From Amphritea pacifica (GTDB taxonomy: Bacteria > Pseudomonadota > Gammaproteobacteria > Pseudomonadales > Balneatricaceae): a stretch of 64,000 nucleotides of DNA. A program made the position numbers and the translations under genes. Each line of letters begins with the position of its first letter. Position 1 is the stretch's first letter. Below, in pieces: positions 27,543 through 36,629 of this stretch. The notes beneath the pieces were generated by a model, which searched no databases, was not told the origin of the DNA, and worked only from the letters and a program-made list of their open reading frames with translations. The stretch covers positions 89,159 to 153,158 of the forward strand of contig NZ_JAFFZO010000006.1 in assembly GCF_016924145.1 (NCBI RefSeq), given 5' to 3'.

Positions 27543-27940
27543 TAGTGTTCTCCTGCTGCAGACAAATATTGGTCGTATTCTGTTTCTCTTCCCACGAGTG
27601 ATCCGTTGGGTAGCCTGTTTTTGGGACGGATGCTCTTGCTGCGTATGCGTGCCAGGCGTCGTGTGAGTGTTCTGCTGGCCCGAGAGGCGGCGCTATCAAT
27701 CGCCTCCTGCCAGTTTTGCTGCACATCGTCTATGACGATGTCGCGCTGCCCTGCAATCACGATGCGTACCTGGCAGCGCTTGTCTTTGCCCCCTCGCGGG
27801 CCATTAATGTCGGAAAGAGTGACATTAATTTGATCTGTCTGGTCATCTCTTGATGCCAGTGCAAACGCCATCCGTCGGCGGATATACTCTGCCAGCCCTT
27901 TTTTTATAGAAACATGGCGAACCTTCAGATTAATTTTCAT
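27542..27940 (-). CDS. HPF/RaiA-family ribosome-associated protein
   Basis: The 132-codon frame (ATG at 27940, with AGGAGA about 5 bases before it) encodes a sigma-54-modulation/RaiA-type fold: KINLKVRHVSIKKGLAEYIRRRM, a Thr-rich strand QINVTLSDINGPRGGKDKRC, VRIVIAGQRDIVIDDV, and a helix with Arg-rich sequence (ASRASRTLTRRLARIRS). Such proteins bind the 30S subunit and promote hibernation. The C-terminal tail (about residues 100-132) is basic then acidic and differs from the long HPF dimerisation domain. It is co-transcribed with the Bax-inhibitor-1 gene. Confidence 0.75.
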   Translation of the reverse strand: MKINLKVRHVSIKKGLAEYIRRRMAFALASRDDQTDQINVTLSDINGPRGGKDKRCQVRIVIAGQRDIVIDDVQQNWQEAIDSAASRASRTLTRRLARIRSKSIRPKNRLPNGSLVGRETEYDQYLSAAGEH

Positions 27941-28100
27941 CTTGCTCTCCTGCATTCTGGTAGGGATATTGTGCATTGAGGTTTTATCTTAGGACGAGAT
28001 AACAGCAAGTAATATTCGAATTAAATATAAAAACAGATCGAAAAAATCGATCTTATGGTTGAGGTGGTTTAACTTCAGGCGGTTACACTGCTTCCTGCTG

Positions 28101-28562
28101 TTGTGGGAGGCGCGCCCTCGCGGCGAGTGTTTTATCGCCCTTGAAAAGGGCTCCTGCAGATGCAGCCATTGTAGGACTTTGGTGTGAGGCGCGCCCTCGC
28201 GGCGAGTGTTTTATCGCCCTTGAAAAGGGCTCCTGCAGATGCAGGCATTGTAGGATTTTGGTGTGGGAGGCGCGCCCTCGCGGCGAGTGTTTTATCGCCC
28301 TTGAAAAGGGCTCCTGCAGATGCAGGCATTGTAGGATTTTGTTGTAGGAGGTGCGCCCTCGCGGCGAGTGTTTTATCGCCCTTGAAAAGGGCTCCTGCAG
28401 ATGCAGCCATTGTAGGATCTTGGTGTGGGAGGTGCGCCCTCGCGGCGAGTGTTTTATCGCCCTTGAAAAGGGCTCCTGCAGATGTAGCCATTGTAGGATG
28501 TTGTTGTAGGAGGTGCGCCCTCGCGGCGATTGTTTTATCGCCCTTGAAAAAGGGCTCCTACA
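28101..28562. repeat. Six-unit tandem array of an 81-bp REP-like palindromic element
   Basis: Six units with the core GCGCCCTCGCGGCGA start at 28112, 28191, 28272, 28353, 28434 and 28515: spacing is 81 bases, except for 79 between the first two. Each unit begins TGTGGGAGG or TGTAGGAGG, carries the GCCCTTGAAAAGGGC hairpin, and ends CTCCTGCAG or CTCCTACAG, giving inverted ends like the solitary element at 6661. Units differ at few positions, so expansion is recent or homogenised. Since 81 is a multiple of three, long repeat-encoded frames exist on both strands; they are not considered genes. Confidence 0.93.
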
Positions 28563-28590
28563 GGGGGAATGTTTGTGCAGGAGCTGCTGA

Positions 28591-28613
28591 AGCCCGCAAC
28601 TGCGGGCTTTTTG
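28591..28613 (+). terminator. Terminator-like hairpin at the end of the repeat array
   Basis: AGCCCGCA / TGCGGGCT stem with a 2-base loop and a TTTTT run, on the plus strand. It is nearly identical to the terminator at 26751; no plus-strand gene upstream explains it, so it may have been duplicated with the repeats. Confidence 0.6.
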
Positions 28614-28628
28614 TTGGCCGCAACAGGC

Positions 28629-29186
28629 TTAATGATCAAAACTGCCCGGGTCGGCCAGCTGTTCGGTCATCTTATTGAGTTGCTCCACGGACAGAGTTTC
28701 ATCATAAACCCCGGCAGCCACCTGAATACCGGTGGAGAACGCCAGATCGGCGGTCACGGCGTAACTTAATTTACGCGATGTCTGCCCTGCCCCCGGCTTG
28801 GTCCACTGATAGTCGACCCAGCCGCCGTTTTTATGTTTCGCGGCGTCGCACAGCTCCTTAAAGATGCGCTTGCCGTTGTTGTCGGTGACCTGCATGATAG
28901 GCCGACCCACCAGATCCGGGCGCATCGGGTGGGCCACCATCCGGTCAAGCCGGCAGTCAAAGGCAAACACATAGCTGTCTTTCCACACCCAGGGGCCATC
29001 GGCATTGTTCAGTGACGGAATCGCCGAAGCCCCTTTGGTTTGCAGCACCTTAGCCGCACCCCATACTTTGGTGACGACTTCATCCGGAGTGGCTGCTCCT
29101 TCGTCGGCGATGGCGGTGGTAGTGCTGAGTATTGTGGTAACTGTAACGGTGAGCGCCAGTCGGGCAAGTTTGCGAATAGAATACAT
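28629..29186 (-). CDS. Secreted single-Cache-domain protein
   Basis: The 185-residue protein has a Sec signal peptide (RKLARLALTVTVTTILSTTTAIA, cut near residue 27) and then one small-Cache ligand-binding domain: GPWVWKDSYVFAFDCRLDRM, PMRPDLVGRPIMQVTDNNG, GGWVDYQWTKPG, RKLSYAVTADLAFSTGIQV. There is no membrane anchor or signalling domain after it, so it would be a periplasmic binding protein. A GGAGA site precedes it, and it follows the acetate-type transporter gene after 12 bases, implying that it binds a small acid transported by its neighbour (inference). Confidence 0.85.
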   Translation of the reverse strand: MYSIRKLARLALTVTVTTILSTTTAIADEGAATPDEVVTKVWGAAKVLQTKGASAIPSLNNADGPWVWKDSYVFAFDCRLDRMVAHPMRPDLVGRPIMQVTDNNGKRIFKELCDAAKHKNGGWVDYQWTKPGAGQTSRKLSYAVTADLAFSTGIQVAAGVYDETLSVEQLNKMTEQLADPGSFDH

Positions 29187-29198
29187 GATGATCTCCTC

Positions 29199-29765
29199 TC
29201 AGGCTTTGATCCAGGGGTTGCCGACCGGCAGAATGCTGCGTCCATAGACATCAGCAAAAATAACATGCGCCATCATATACCAGGCGGCCAGCGCAGTGAC
29301 CATCAGCTCATACCCTGCGACAACGGTGAGTTGTGGATAGCCGAAGTGAGCCAGATCCAGCAGGATAAAGCCGATCAGCAGCAGTGTGAAGGTGGTGGCC
29401 ATCGCCCCGTGAATCCGCAATGCACCAACCCAGAGGATGGCGGTGAACAGTGTCCATGCCACCAGGAACCAGCCGATATCGGTTTTACTGGAGACGTAGA
29501 TGTTGAACTGGTTACCGATCAGCAGCAACGCCAGTGATATCCAGAACGCGCCATAGGCGGTAAAGGCGCAATAGCCAAAGTTGTTGCCTGTGGATTTTTC
29601 CTGAAACCCCGCGATCATCTGCGCCAGGCCGCCAAAGATCAGCCCCAGCCAGATCACCGGGCCGATGCCCATCCAGCCAACGTTGTGAAACTGCAGCACC
29701 ATCGTCGTTAATCCGAAGCCTCCCAGCCCGACGACAGCGGGGTTTCCCTGCTTCTGTTGATCCAT
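29199..29765 (-). CDS. Acetate uptake transporter family protein (AceTr; SatP/YaaH, GPR1/FUN34)
   Basis: The 188-residue protein has six hydrophobic segments and the family-typical NPAVVGLGGFGLTTMVL start (bacterial members read NPAPLGL), a conserved GNNFGYCAFTAYGAFWISLAL segment, and GYPQLTVVAGYEL near the end. SatP-type proteins carry acetate or succinate as proton symport. AAGGAGAG lies 7 bases before the ATG. It heads a two-gene unit with a secreted Cache-domain protein. Confidence 0.9.
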   Translation of the reverse strand: MDQQKQGNPAVVGLGGFGLTTMVLQFHNVGWMGIGPVIWLGLIFGGLAQMIAGFQEKSTGNNFGYCAFTAYGAFWISLALLLIGNQFNIYVSSKTDIGWFLVAWTLFTAILWVGALRIHGAMATTFTLLLIGFILLDLAHFGYPQLTVVAGYELMVTALAAWYMMAHVIFADVYGRSILPVGNPWIKA

Positions 29766-30076
29766 CTGTCCGCTCTCCTTTATCCATTAAGTTTGTAAGG
29801 TTATTTGCGATCATCATATGGACTATCCTCAGCGGAACAATGATACCTATGGCTAGCATTCAGCATTCCATTGATATCTGTCATGTTTAGTGGTGACTAA
29901 TCTGAATCAGAGCCGTATATCTTCATCCTGACCGGGTTATCCGGGCGTGTTGTAAACAGGACAGCGAACGACATTTTGCATGCCACATTTCTCAGAATTG
30001 TCAGTAATCTAACAAAATAAAAATAAGATAATCCTTTATTTACAATCAGTTAAAGAATGGCACTCCTTATGCAGTA

Positions 30077-30101
30077 CGCTATATAGTGATACCTGATAAC
30101 G
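30077..30101. promoter_or_regulatory. ModE-box-like operator 1
   Basis: CGCTATATAGTGATACC followed by TGATAACG. It resembles the E. coli ModE operator pattern (CGTTATAT ... ATAACG), with the second copy 151 bases downstream. Confidence 0.65.
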
Positions 30102-30227
30102 GTTGTTATCTGCCGCCGCCGGATTTTCCGGCACTGTTGCGCAGGTGACTTTCGGGCCTGATGGGGCAGCGACAAACCATCATTGGTACAGGGGGAATAA
30201 GGCTTGGTTTGTTTTTATCGCGATAAC

Positions 30228-30252
30228 CGCTATATAGTTATACCTAATAGCG
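30228..30252. promoter_or_regulatory. ModE-box-like operator 2
   Basis: CGCTATATAGTTATACC followed by TAATAGCG, 58 bases before the modE start codon. It is the better palindrome of the two, consistent with molybdate-dependent autorepression of modEABC. Confidence 0.7.
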
Positions 30253-30310
30253 CTTTTGGCAGCGTCATGTTAAGCGCATAGGCTTTCTGACGGAGGTTGA
30301 GGAGACCTGG

Positions 30311-31090
30311 ATGAATACGCCGGATAAGGGGCCATTGATGGATCGTGGCCGTAAATACGACCATCTGGAGTTGTTGGAGCAGATCGATGCCTGTGGCTCG
30401 ATTACTGCTGCAGCCAACCTGATGGGGATGAGCTACAAAACCGCCTGGGATGCGGTTGAAGCGATTAACAACCTGGCGGAAGCTCCACTGGTTGAACGGC
30501 GGGTGGGTGGCCGCAATGGTGGTGGTGCAGTGCTGACCGTCAATGGTCGCCGGCTGGTGTCGGCTTACCGACGTCTCGATAAAGAGCGGCAGCAGGTTCT
30601 GAATCAGCTTAATCAGGTGATGGAAGACTTTGAGGCCTACTACAACATTATCAGGAAGTACGATTTGAAAACCAGCGCGCGGAATCAGTTCTCCGGCAGA
30701 GTCAAAGCGATCAAGCATGGCGAGGTTAATGCGGAGGTGGTGTTGGATATCGGGGGCGGCGATGAGATAGTTGCTAACATAACCTGTGACAGTGTCGAAC
30801 ATCTGGCGCTTGAAGTGGGCAGTGAAGCCTACGCTATGATCAAGTCATCCTGGGTCATCCTGACCACCTACAGAAACCTTAAAACCAGTTCCCGTAATAA
30901 GCTTACCGGTCATGTGGTGCGTTGCCATGAGGGAGCGGTTAACGCCGAGGTGATGGTCGAGCTGCCCGGCGGCAAAACCCTGACTGCCATTATTACCAAC
31001 GACAGTGTGACGGAGATGGGGCTGAAAATTGGCAGTGAAGTCACTGCGTTGATTAAATCTTCCAGTGTCATCCTGGCTGTGGCCAGTTAA
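30311..31090 (+). CDS. modE: Molybdate-responsive transcriptional regulator ModE
   Basis: ModE-molybdate represses molybdate uptake genes and activates some molybdoenzyme genes. The 259-residue protein has an N-terminal winged helix (LELLEQIDACGSITAAANLM, GMSYKTAWDAVEAINNLAEA, then VERRVGGRNGGGAVLT) and two MOP/TOBE domains in tandem in the C-terminal half (KTSARNQFSGRVKAIKHGEV and KTSSRNKLTGHVVRCHEGAV, with EVGSEAYAMIKSSWVIL and KIGSEVTALIKSSSVIL). This is the full classical ModE layout. GAGGAGA precedes the ATG, and modA follows after 21 bases. Confidence 0.97.
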   Translation: MNTPDKGPLMDRGRKYDHLELLEQIDACGSITAAANLMGMSYKTAWDAVEAINNLAEAPLVERRVGGRNGGGAVLTVNGRRLVSAYRRLDKERQQVLNQLNQVMEDFEAYYNIIRKYDLKTSARNQFSGRVKAIKHGEVNAEVVLDIGGGDEIVANITCDSVEHLALEVGSEAYAMIKSSWVILTTYRNLKTSSRNKLTGHVVRCHEGAVNAEVMVELPGGKTLTAIITNDSVTEMGLKIGSEVTALIKSSSVILAVAS

Positions 31091-31870
<780 letters not shown>

Positions 31871-31887
31871 TCTGTTCGGGAGTCCCG

Positions 31888-32565
31888 GTGATGTTCAGTG
31901 ACGGAAATTGGGCGGCAATCTTACTGACGGTTAAGCTGGCCAGCATCGTGACTTTGCTGCTGCTGATTATCAGTACGCCGATCGCCTGGTGGCTGGCGCA
32001 CACCCGTTGTCGCCTGAAATCATTCTTTGAAGCTCTGGTGGCTCTGCCGATTGTGCTGCCACCTTCGGTGTTAGGTTTTTATCTGTTGCTGCTGATGGGG
32101 CCGCAGGGGGTTGTGGGTCAGATCACCCAGGCGCTGGGGATAGGCACCCTGCCTTTTACCTTTGCCGGGCTGGTGGTGGCCTCGGTATTTTACTCCCTGC
32201 CCTTTGTGGTGCAGCCGATTCAGCTGGCGTTTGAAAATATCGGGGAGAACTACCTGGAAGCGGCCGCCACCCTGCGCGCCAGTCCGTTAGACCGTTTCTT
32301 CAGTGTCGCTATGCCGCTGGCCCTGCCGGGCTTTCTCACCGGTAGCGTACTGGGGTTTGCCCATACGGTGGGTGAGTTTGGTGTGGTGTTGATGGTGGGG
32401 GGCAATATTCCCGGTGTCTCGCGGGTGGTGTCGGTACAGATCTATGATTATGTGGAAGCGCTTGAGTATGGTCAGGCCCACTCGCTGGCGCTCACGATGC
32501 TGCTGTTCTCCTTTGTCATCCTGCTGTTGCTTTATACCTTTAACCCCAACAGAAGAACACGCTGA
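31888..32565 (+). CDS. modB: Molybdate ABC transporter permease
   Basis: This 225-residue inner-membrane protein has about five hydrophobic segments and the EAA loop in LEAAATLRASPLDRFFSVAMPLALPG (about 130-155) that docks onto ModC. VALPIVLPPSVLGFYLLLLMGPQG and FAHTVGEFGVVLMVGGNIPG are typical of ModB. Its stop codon overlaps the modC start (TGATG). Confidence 0.96.
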   Translation: MMFSDGNWAAILLTVKLASIVTLLLLIISTPIAWWLAHTRCRLKSFFEALVALPIVLPPSVLGFYLLLLMGPQGVVGQITQALGIGTLPFTFAGLVVASVFYSLPFVVQPIQLAFENIGENYLEAAATLRASPLDRFFSVAMPLALPGFLTGSVLGFAHTVGEFGVVLMVGGNIPGVSRVVSVQIYDYVEALEYGQAHSLALTMLLFSFVILLLLYTFNPNRRTR

Positions 32566-33644
32566 TGTCTGTGCGCGCCGATATTCATGCCCGATTTAAA
32601 CTTAACTATGCCGGCTTTGCGCTGGATGTGGATCTGAACCTGCCATCTCAGGGAGTGACCGCGCTGTTTGGCCCGTCGGGGTCGGGTAAATCTACCTTGC
32701 TGCGTTGTATTGCGGGTCTTGAAAGAGCGGCCGGCTCGCTGACAGTGAAAGGCGAGGTGTGGCAGGATGAAACGCATTTTCTGCCAACCCATCAGCGTCC
32801 TATCGGTTATGTGTTTCAGGAAGCTAATCTGTTTCCTCACCTGAGTGTTAAAGCCAATCTCAACTATGGTTTCAAACGTCAGCCGCACCGGCATGATGGT
32901 TTTTCGCTGGATGAGATCGTTGATCTGCTGGGGATCGCGCATCTGCTGGATCGAAAGCCTGAGCGGCTTTCCGGAGGGGAGAAGCAGCGCGTTGCTATCG
33001 CCCGGGCGCTGGCGGTAAATCCCCGCCTGTTGTTGATGGACGAGCCACTGGCCGCGCTGGATCTGGCCCGTAAACGGGAGATACTGCCGTTTCTGGAACG
33101 ACTGCATGAAGCGCTGGAGATGCCGGTGATCTATGTGACCCATGCCGCCAATGAGGTGGCTCGTCTGGCGGACCACCTGGTGGTGCTGAATCAGGGAGTG
33201 GTGCAGTCTGCTGGCCCACTTAATGAAACCTTCTCCCATGCTGAGCTGCCACAACAGGCCAGTGATGCGGGCAGCGCGATTATCGAAGCACGGATTACCG
33301 GACTCCAGCCACAGTGGCATCTGGCGCTGGCCGGTTTTGAGGGGGGCGAGCTCTGGATTCGGGATCTTAGTTTTCATGTCGGCCAGACGGTGCGCTTTCA
33401 GGTGATGGCCCGGGATGTCAGCCTGGCGCTGACGGCGGATCACAGCAGTAGTATCGCTAACGTGCTGCCAGCGGTGGTGGATCAGATCAGCGATGGTGAC
33501 CATCCCGGTATCGCTATCGTGCGTCTGAAAATCGGTAAAAACTATATTCTCAGTCGTTTAACCCAGCGATCATTGTATAGCCTGGGACTGAGTGTCGGCG
33601 ATAGCGTCTGGGCGCAGATTAAATCGGCGGCCATTGTTGAGTAA
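32565..33644 (+). CDS. modC: Molybdate ABC transporter ATP-binding protein
   Basis: The 359-residue ATPase has Walker A GPSGSGKSTLL (about 35-45), Q-loop YVFQEANLFPHLSV, signature LSGGEKQRVAIARAL, Walker B LLLMDEPLAALD and the H-loop VTHAA. The C-terminal 120 residues hold a MOP/TOBE domain (RSLYSLGLSVGDSVWAQIKSAAIV), as in ModC. It is the last gene of the operon; a terminator lies about 300 bases downstream. Confidence 0.97.
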   Translation: MSVRADIHARFKLNYAGFALDVDLNLPSQGVTALFGPSGSGKSTLLRCIAGLERAAGSLTVKGEVWQDETHFLPTHQRPIGYVFQEANLFPHLSVKANLNYGFKRQPHRHDGFSLDEIVDLLGIAHLLDRKPERLSGGEKQRVAIARALAVNPRLLLMDEPLAALDLARKREILPFLERLHEALEMPVIYVTHAANEVARLADHLVVLNQGVVQSAGPLNETFSHAELPQQASDAGSAIIEARITGLQPQWHLALAGFEGGELWIRDLSFHVGQTVRFQVMARDVSLALTADHSSSIANVLPAVVDQISDGDHPGIAIVRLKIGKNYILSRLTQRSLYSLGLSVGDSVWAQIKSAAIVE

Positions 33645-34050
33645 CCCCCCTATCAGCGCTCAACCATAACCGGTTGAGGAGCAGGCCCTCCCGCTATCCG
33701 CTATTAAACAGGTCAGTGAAAAGCCGAGTGGATTTATTGCAGTAATTAAAGATGCTGTGTTGAGTGTAAGTACTTACTTCGATATTCTGTTAGCTGCCGA
33801 TACTGTTGATTCATCAGCGCTCTACCTGTTGACGCAAAAGATCAAATAGCGCATCATCGCAGCCATGAACCTATTCGCAACTGACAGCCGCAGCATTATT
33901 ACCATCATTTCCGAGGAACTGGTGGGTTAGCGCATGTCTTAGCAAAACATAAAAAACCCGCCCTCACCGGCGGGTTTTTTATTTCTGAAATCCGCCGCCG
34001 GGGTCTGGGTAACCGATTATTCAATCATGATTGAGATCTGGAGATCCCTG
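33645..34050. other. Intergenic region after modC with a possible coding relic
   Basis: An ATG-less open frame at 33676-33849 (58 codons, ...SGFIAVIKDAVLSVSTYFDIL...) is followed by a 27-codon frame from 33866 (NLFATDSRSIITIISEELVG). Their amino-acid make-up is protein-like, but neither has a ribosome site, so they may be remnants of a decayed gene. A terminator lies at 33951-33980 and the ilvA ribosome site at the end. Confidence 0.4.
33951..33980. terminator. Terminator between modC and ilvA
   Basis: An AAAAACCCGCC / GGCGGGTTTTTT stem with a CTCACC loop, A-rich on one side and T-rich on the other, so it can act in both directions. Confidence 0.9.
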
Positions 34051-35349
34051 ATGAACAACGCTGTTTTTACAGACAACACCGCAGATACCTGTGATTACTA
34101 CCCTGCCCTTGATGAGATTCTGGCTGCGGCGCAACGCCTTAAGTCGGTGGTCACCCATACTCCGCTGGTGCGGAGCGAAAATCTGAGCGAACGCTATGGT
34201 GCCGAGATCTATCTAAAACGGGAAGATCAACAGCTGGTTCGCTCCTATAAGATCCGCGGGGCCTATAACAAAATTGTCAGCCTGACGCCGGCACAACAGG
34301 CGCAGGGAATCGTTTGTGCCAGTGCCGGAAATCATGCTCAGGGGGTGGCTTACGCCTGCGCCCTGCTGGGGTTAAAGGCGACGATCTTCATGCCGGCTCC
34401 CACCCCGGGACAGAAAGTTGAGCAGGTGCGCAAATATGGTAAATCGCTGGTGGATGTCCGTTTAGTCGGCGACACCTTTGATGATGCTTTTCAACAGGCG
34501 ATGCTGTTTTGTCACGCGGAACAGGCCACGTTTGTGCATCCCTTTGATGACCCTAAAGTGATCGAGGGCCAGGCATCGGTGGGGGTGGAGATTCTCAATC
34601 AACTGGCTGCAGCCGATGCTCAGGCTGATATGTTGCTGATGCCGGTCGGTGGAGGCGGACTGGCTTCAGGGGTGTCATCCTACTTCCGCGAGAGCTCCCC
34701 CCAGACCCGCCTGATCGGTGTTGAACCCGAGGGGGCCGCATCGATGAGTGGCTCATTAGCGGCGGGCAGTAATGAAACGCTGACTCAGATCGATAACTTT
34801 GTTGATGGCGCGGCGGTTAAACGGGTGGGTGAACGGACTTTTGAGATCTGTCGGCAGAATCTTGAACGGGTGATTACTGTGCCTGAGGGACAGGTCTGCT
34901 CCACCATGTTGCAGTTATATAATCAGGAGGCGATTGTGGTTGAGCCCGCCGGAGCATTATCGATTGCGGCGCTGAACAGCGTTCGCGATGAGATCCGCGG
35001 TAAAACCGTGGTCTGCGTTGTCAGTGGTGGCAACAACGATATTTTACGGACTGAAGAGATCAAAGAGCGGGCGATGCTGTTTGAGGGGCTGAAGCACTAT
35101 TTTATCGTTAACTTTCCTCAGCGCGCCGGTGCCCTGCGGGAGTTTCTTGTCGAGGTGCTGGGCCCCCGTGATGATATCTCCCGCTTCGAGTATTCGAAAA
35201 AGAATAACTGCGACCGCGGGCCCGCGCTGATCGGTATTGAGCTGTCCTGTAAGGAGGATCTGCAGCCGCTGCTGGCCCGAATGAGGGAGAAGCAGATCCG
35301 CTTTGAATATCTTAATGACCGGCAGGATCTGTTTCGTTTTATGGTTTGA
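34051..35349 (+). CDS. ilvA: Threonine ammonia-lyase (threonine dehydratase), short form with one ACT-like domain
   Basis: The enzyme deaminates threonine to 2-oxobutyrate, the first step to isoleucine. The 432-residue protein has the PLP lysine in RSYKIRGAYNKI (about residue 62), SAGNHAQGVAYAC, the phosphate-binding VGGGGLASG, and GNNDI near the end of the catalytic domain. A single C-terminal ACT-like segment (FIVNFPQRAGALREFLVEVL ... FEYLNDRQDLFRF) replaces the double domain of the 514-residue E. coli enzyme. The ATG at 34051 is preferred over one 24 bases upstream because GGAG is well placed. It forms a single-gene unit after a terminator. Confidence 0.92.
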   Translation: MNNAVFTDNTADTCDYYPALDEILAAAQRLKSVVTHTPLVRSENLSERYGAEIYLKREDQQLVRSYKIRGAYNKIVSLTPAQQAQGIVCASAGNHAQGVAYACALLGLKATIFMPAPTPGQKVEQVRKYGKSLVDVRLVGDTFDDAFQQAMLFCHAEQATFVHPFDDPKVIEGQASVGVEILNQLAAADAQADMLLMPVGGGGLASGVSSYFRESSPQTRLIGVEPEGAASMSGSLAAGSNETLTQIDNFVDGAAVKRVGERTFEICRQNLERVITVPEGQVCSTMLQLYNQEAIVVEPAGALSIAALNSVRDEIRGKTVVCVVSGGNNDILRTEEIKERAMLFEGLKHYFIVNFPQRAGALREFLVEVLGPRDDISRFEYSKKNNCDRGPALIGIELSCKEDLQPLLARMREKQIRFEYLNDRQDLFRFMV

Positions 35350-35467
35350 GAGGGTCTGCTGTACCCCCTTCTCCATCAACAAAGTGGTATATGTGATGCT
35401 TGTCAGCTGTGGCTGAGTGATTGAAGATAAAGCAGACGGTTTTCGGTGATTTGGACAGGCAGAGCAG

Positions 35468-36625
35468 ATGGAAGCGTTCTATCGGCAGTTAACAGGTTTT
35501 ACAGATATAGCACAGATTGCGGATGGGCGTTTTTATCGGCCGGTACCGGATGACTGGTATGTATCGGTTGTCGATGTGCGTGGCTCCACCGAAGCGATTG
35601 AACGGGGTAACTATCGGGATGTTAACTTTATCGGAGCGGCGGCAATTACTGCCCAGCTGAATCTGGTGAACCCGGGGCTGCCGTTTATTTTTGGTGGTGA
35701 CGGTGCCACGGTTCTGGTTACTGAAGCGATGCGGAGTAACACCCTGAATGTGCTACAGTCGCTGAGTTATCATGCCAGAGAGAGCTTTGCTCTGGAGCTT
35801 CATGCGGGACTGGTGCCGGTTTCAACTTTGCGGGCGATGGGCAAAGAGCTGCAGATTGCCAAATATCTTTCCGGTAAATTTGTTAACCAGGCGATGTTTA
35901 AAGGCGGTGGTATGACTCTGGCTGAGATACTGGTAAAAAACAGTGCAGAGTTTCGTTGTGAACCCCGTCCGGTGTTCAGCAAAACAGAGATCTTCAGCGG
36001 ACTCACCTGTCGCTGGCAGCCCGTGCCTTCTGGCAACGGCGTGACGCTTTCGATATTGATTCAGCCCCGGGATGAGAAGGATGCAAGAGTGCTCCCCCGG
36101 GTGATTGCCAGGATAGAGCATCTGCTGGGCGGCTCTTTTGCCAGCGCGAATCCGATACGTATGGATAACGCCCGCTATCACTCGTTTCTGCATAACCTTA
36201 AGCGTCAGCTGCAGGCTTCCGATATCCGCTGTAACCGGGTCTTTTTTCGCACCCTCTATGAACTGATGATGACCGTGCCGCTGTTCAATCTTAAAGGCTT
36301 CAGATGGATACCCGGGATGCAGCGCTATGTTGATCGGGTGCCTCTGCACTGTGACTTTAAAAAATATGATGACACTCTGCGCATGGTGCTGGACTGCTCC
36401 CCTTCCGGCTATCGGGCTATAGAGGAATATCTGCAATCAGAACAGCGGTTGGGACGGATATGTTTTGGTATCCATGTGTCGGATGCCGCGCAGATGACCT
36501 GCTATGTGGAGAGCATGAGTGATGGTGGCCATCTGCACTTTGTCGATGGAACCGATGGGGGGTATGCACTGGCGGCGAAGCAACTGAAACAAGCCCTCAG
36601 TGACTCTGAAACGCAATCTGCCTGA
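35468..36625 (+). CDS. DUF3095 family protein
   Basis: The 385-residue protein matches what I recall of the DUF3095 family: YVSVVDVRGSTEAIERGNYRDVNFIGA, LPFIFGGDGATVL, LKRQLQASDIRCNR, and a C-terminal FGIHVSDAAQMTCYVE. The segments VVDVRGSTEAI and FIFGGDGATV resemble the metal-binding strand and the following strand-turn of class III nucleotide cyclases, but the second catalytic Asp is not clear. No signal peptide or membrane segment is seen. It is encoded alone, convergent with the DUF3135 gene. The function is unknown. Confidence 0.8.
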   Translation: MEAFYRQLTGFTDIAQIADGRFYRPVPDDWYVSVVDVRGSTEAIERGNYRDVNFIGAAAITAQLNLVNPGLPFIFGGDGATVLVTEAMRSNTLNVLQSLSYHARESFALELHAGLVPVSTLRAMGKELQIAKYLSGKFVNQAMFKGGGMTLAEILVKNSAEFRCEPRPVFSKTEIFSGLTCRWQPVPSGNGVTLSILIQPRDEKDARVLPRVIARIEHLLGGSFASANPIRMDNARYHSFLHNLKRQLQASDIRCNRVFFRTLYELMMTVPLFNLKGFRWIPGMQRYVDRVPLHCDFKKYDDTLRMVLDCSPSGYRAIEEYLQSEQRLGRICFGIHVSDAAQMTCYVESMSDGGHLHFVDGTDGGYALAAKQLKQALSDSETQSA

Positions 36626-36629
36626 GGGG

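Larger units (their letters stand above)
29766..30310. promoter_or_regulatory. Upstream region of modEABC with two ModE-box-like palindromes
   Basis: This 545-bp gap separates the divergent acetate-transporter and mod operons. Two near-identical 25-bp palindromes lie at 30077-30101 and 30228-30252, with ends CGCTATATAG and ATARCG. A hairpin GCCGGATTTTCCGGC and other GC-rich inverted segments lie between them, so a structured leader is possible. The stretch 29780-30060 holds nothing I recognise. Confidence 0.7.

Noticed and set aside
28101-28562. Possible CRISPR array
   Set aside because: Whole 81-bp units repeat without unique spacers, and no cas genes are in the window.
28132-28678. Long repeat-encoded reading frames on both strands (119 and 164 codons) with 27-residue periods
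   Set aside because: They arise because the 81-bp repeat is a multiple of three; they lack ribosome sites and any domain, and overlap on both strands.
30105-30200. Molybdenum-cofactor riboswitch upstream of modE
   Set aside because: Only generic hairpins can be seen by eye; the consensus could not be matched, so it is listed only as something to test.
30230-30802. 190-codon minus-strand frame opposite modE
   Set aside because: It is a shadow of the well-supported modE gene and overlaps its operator.
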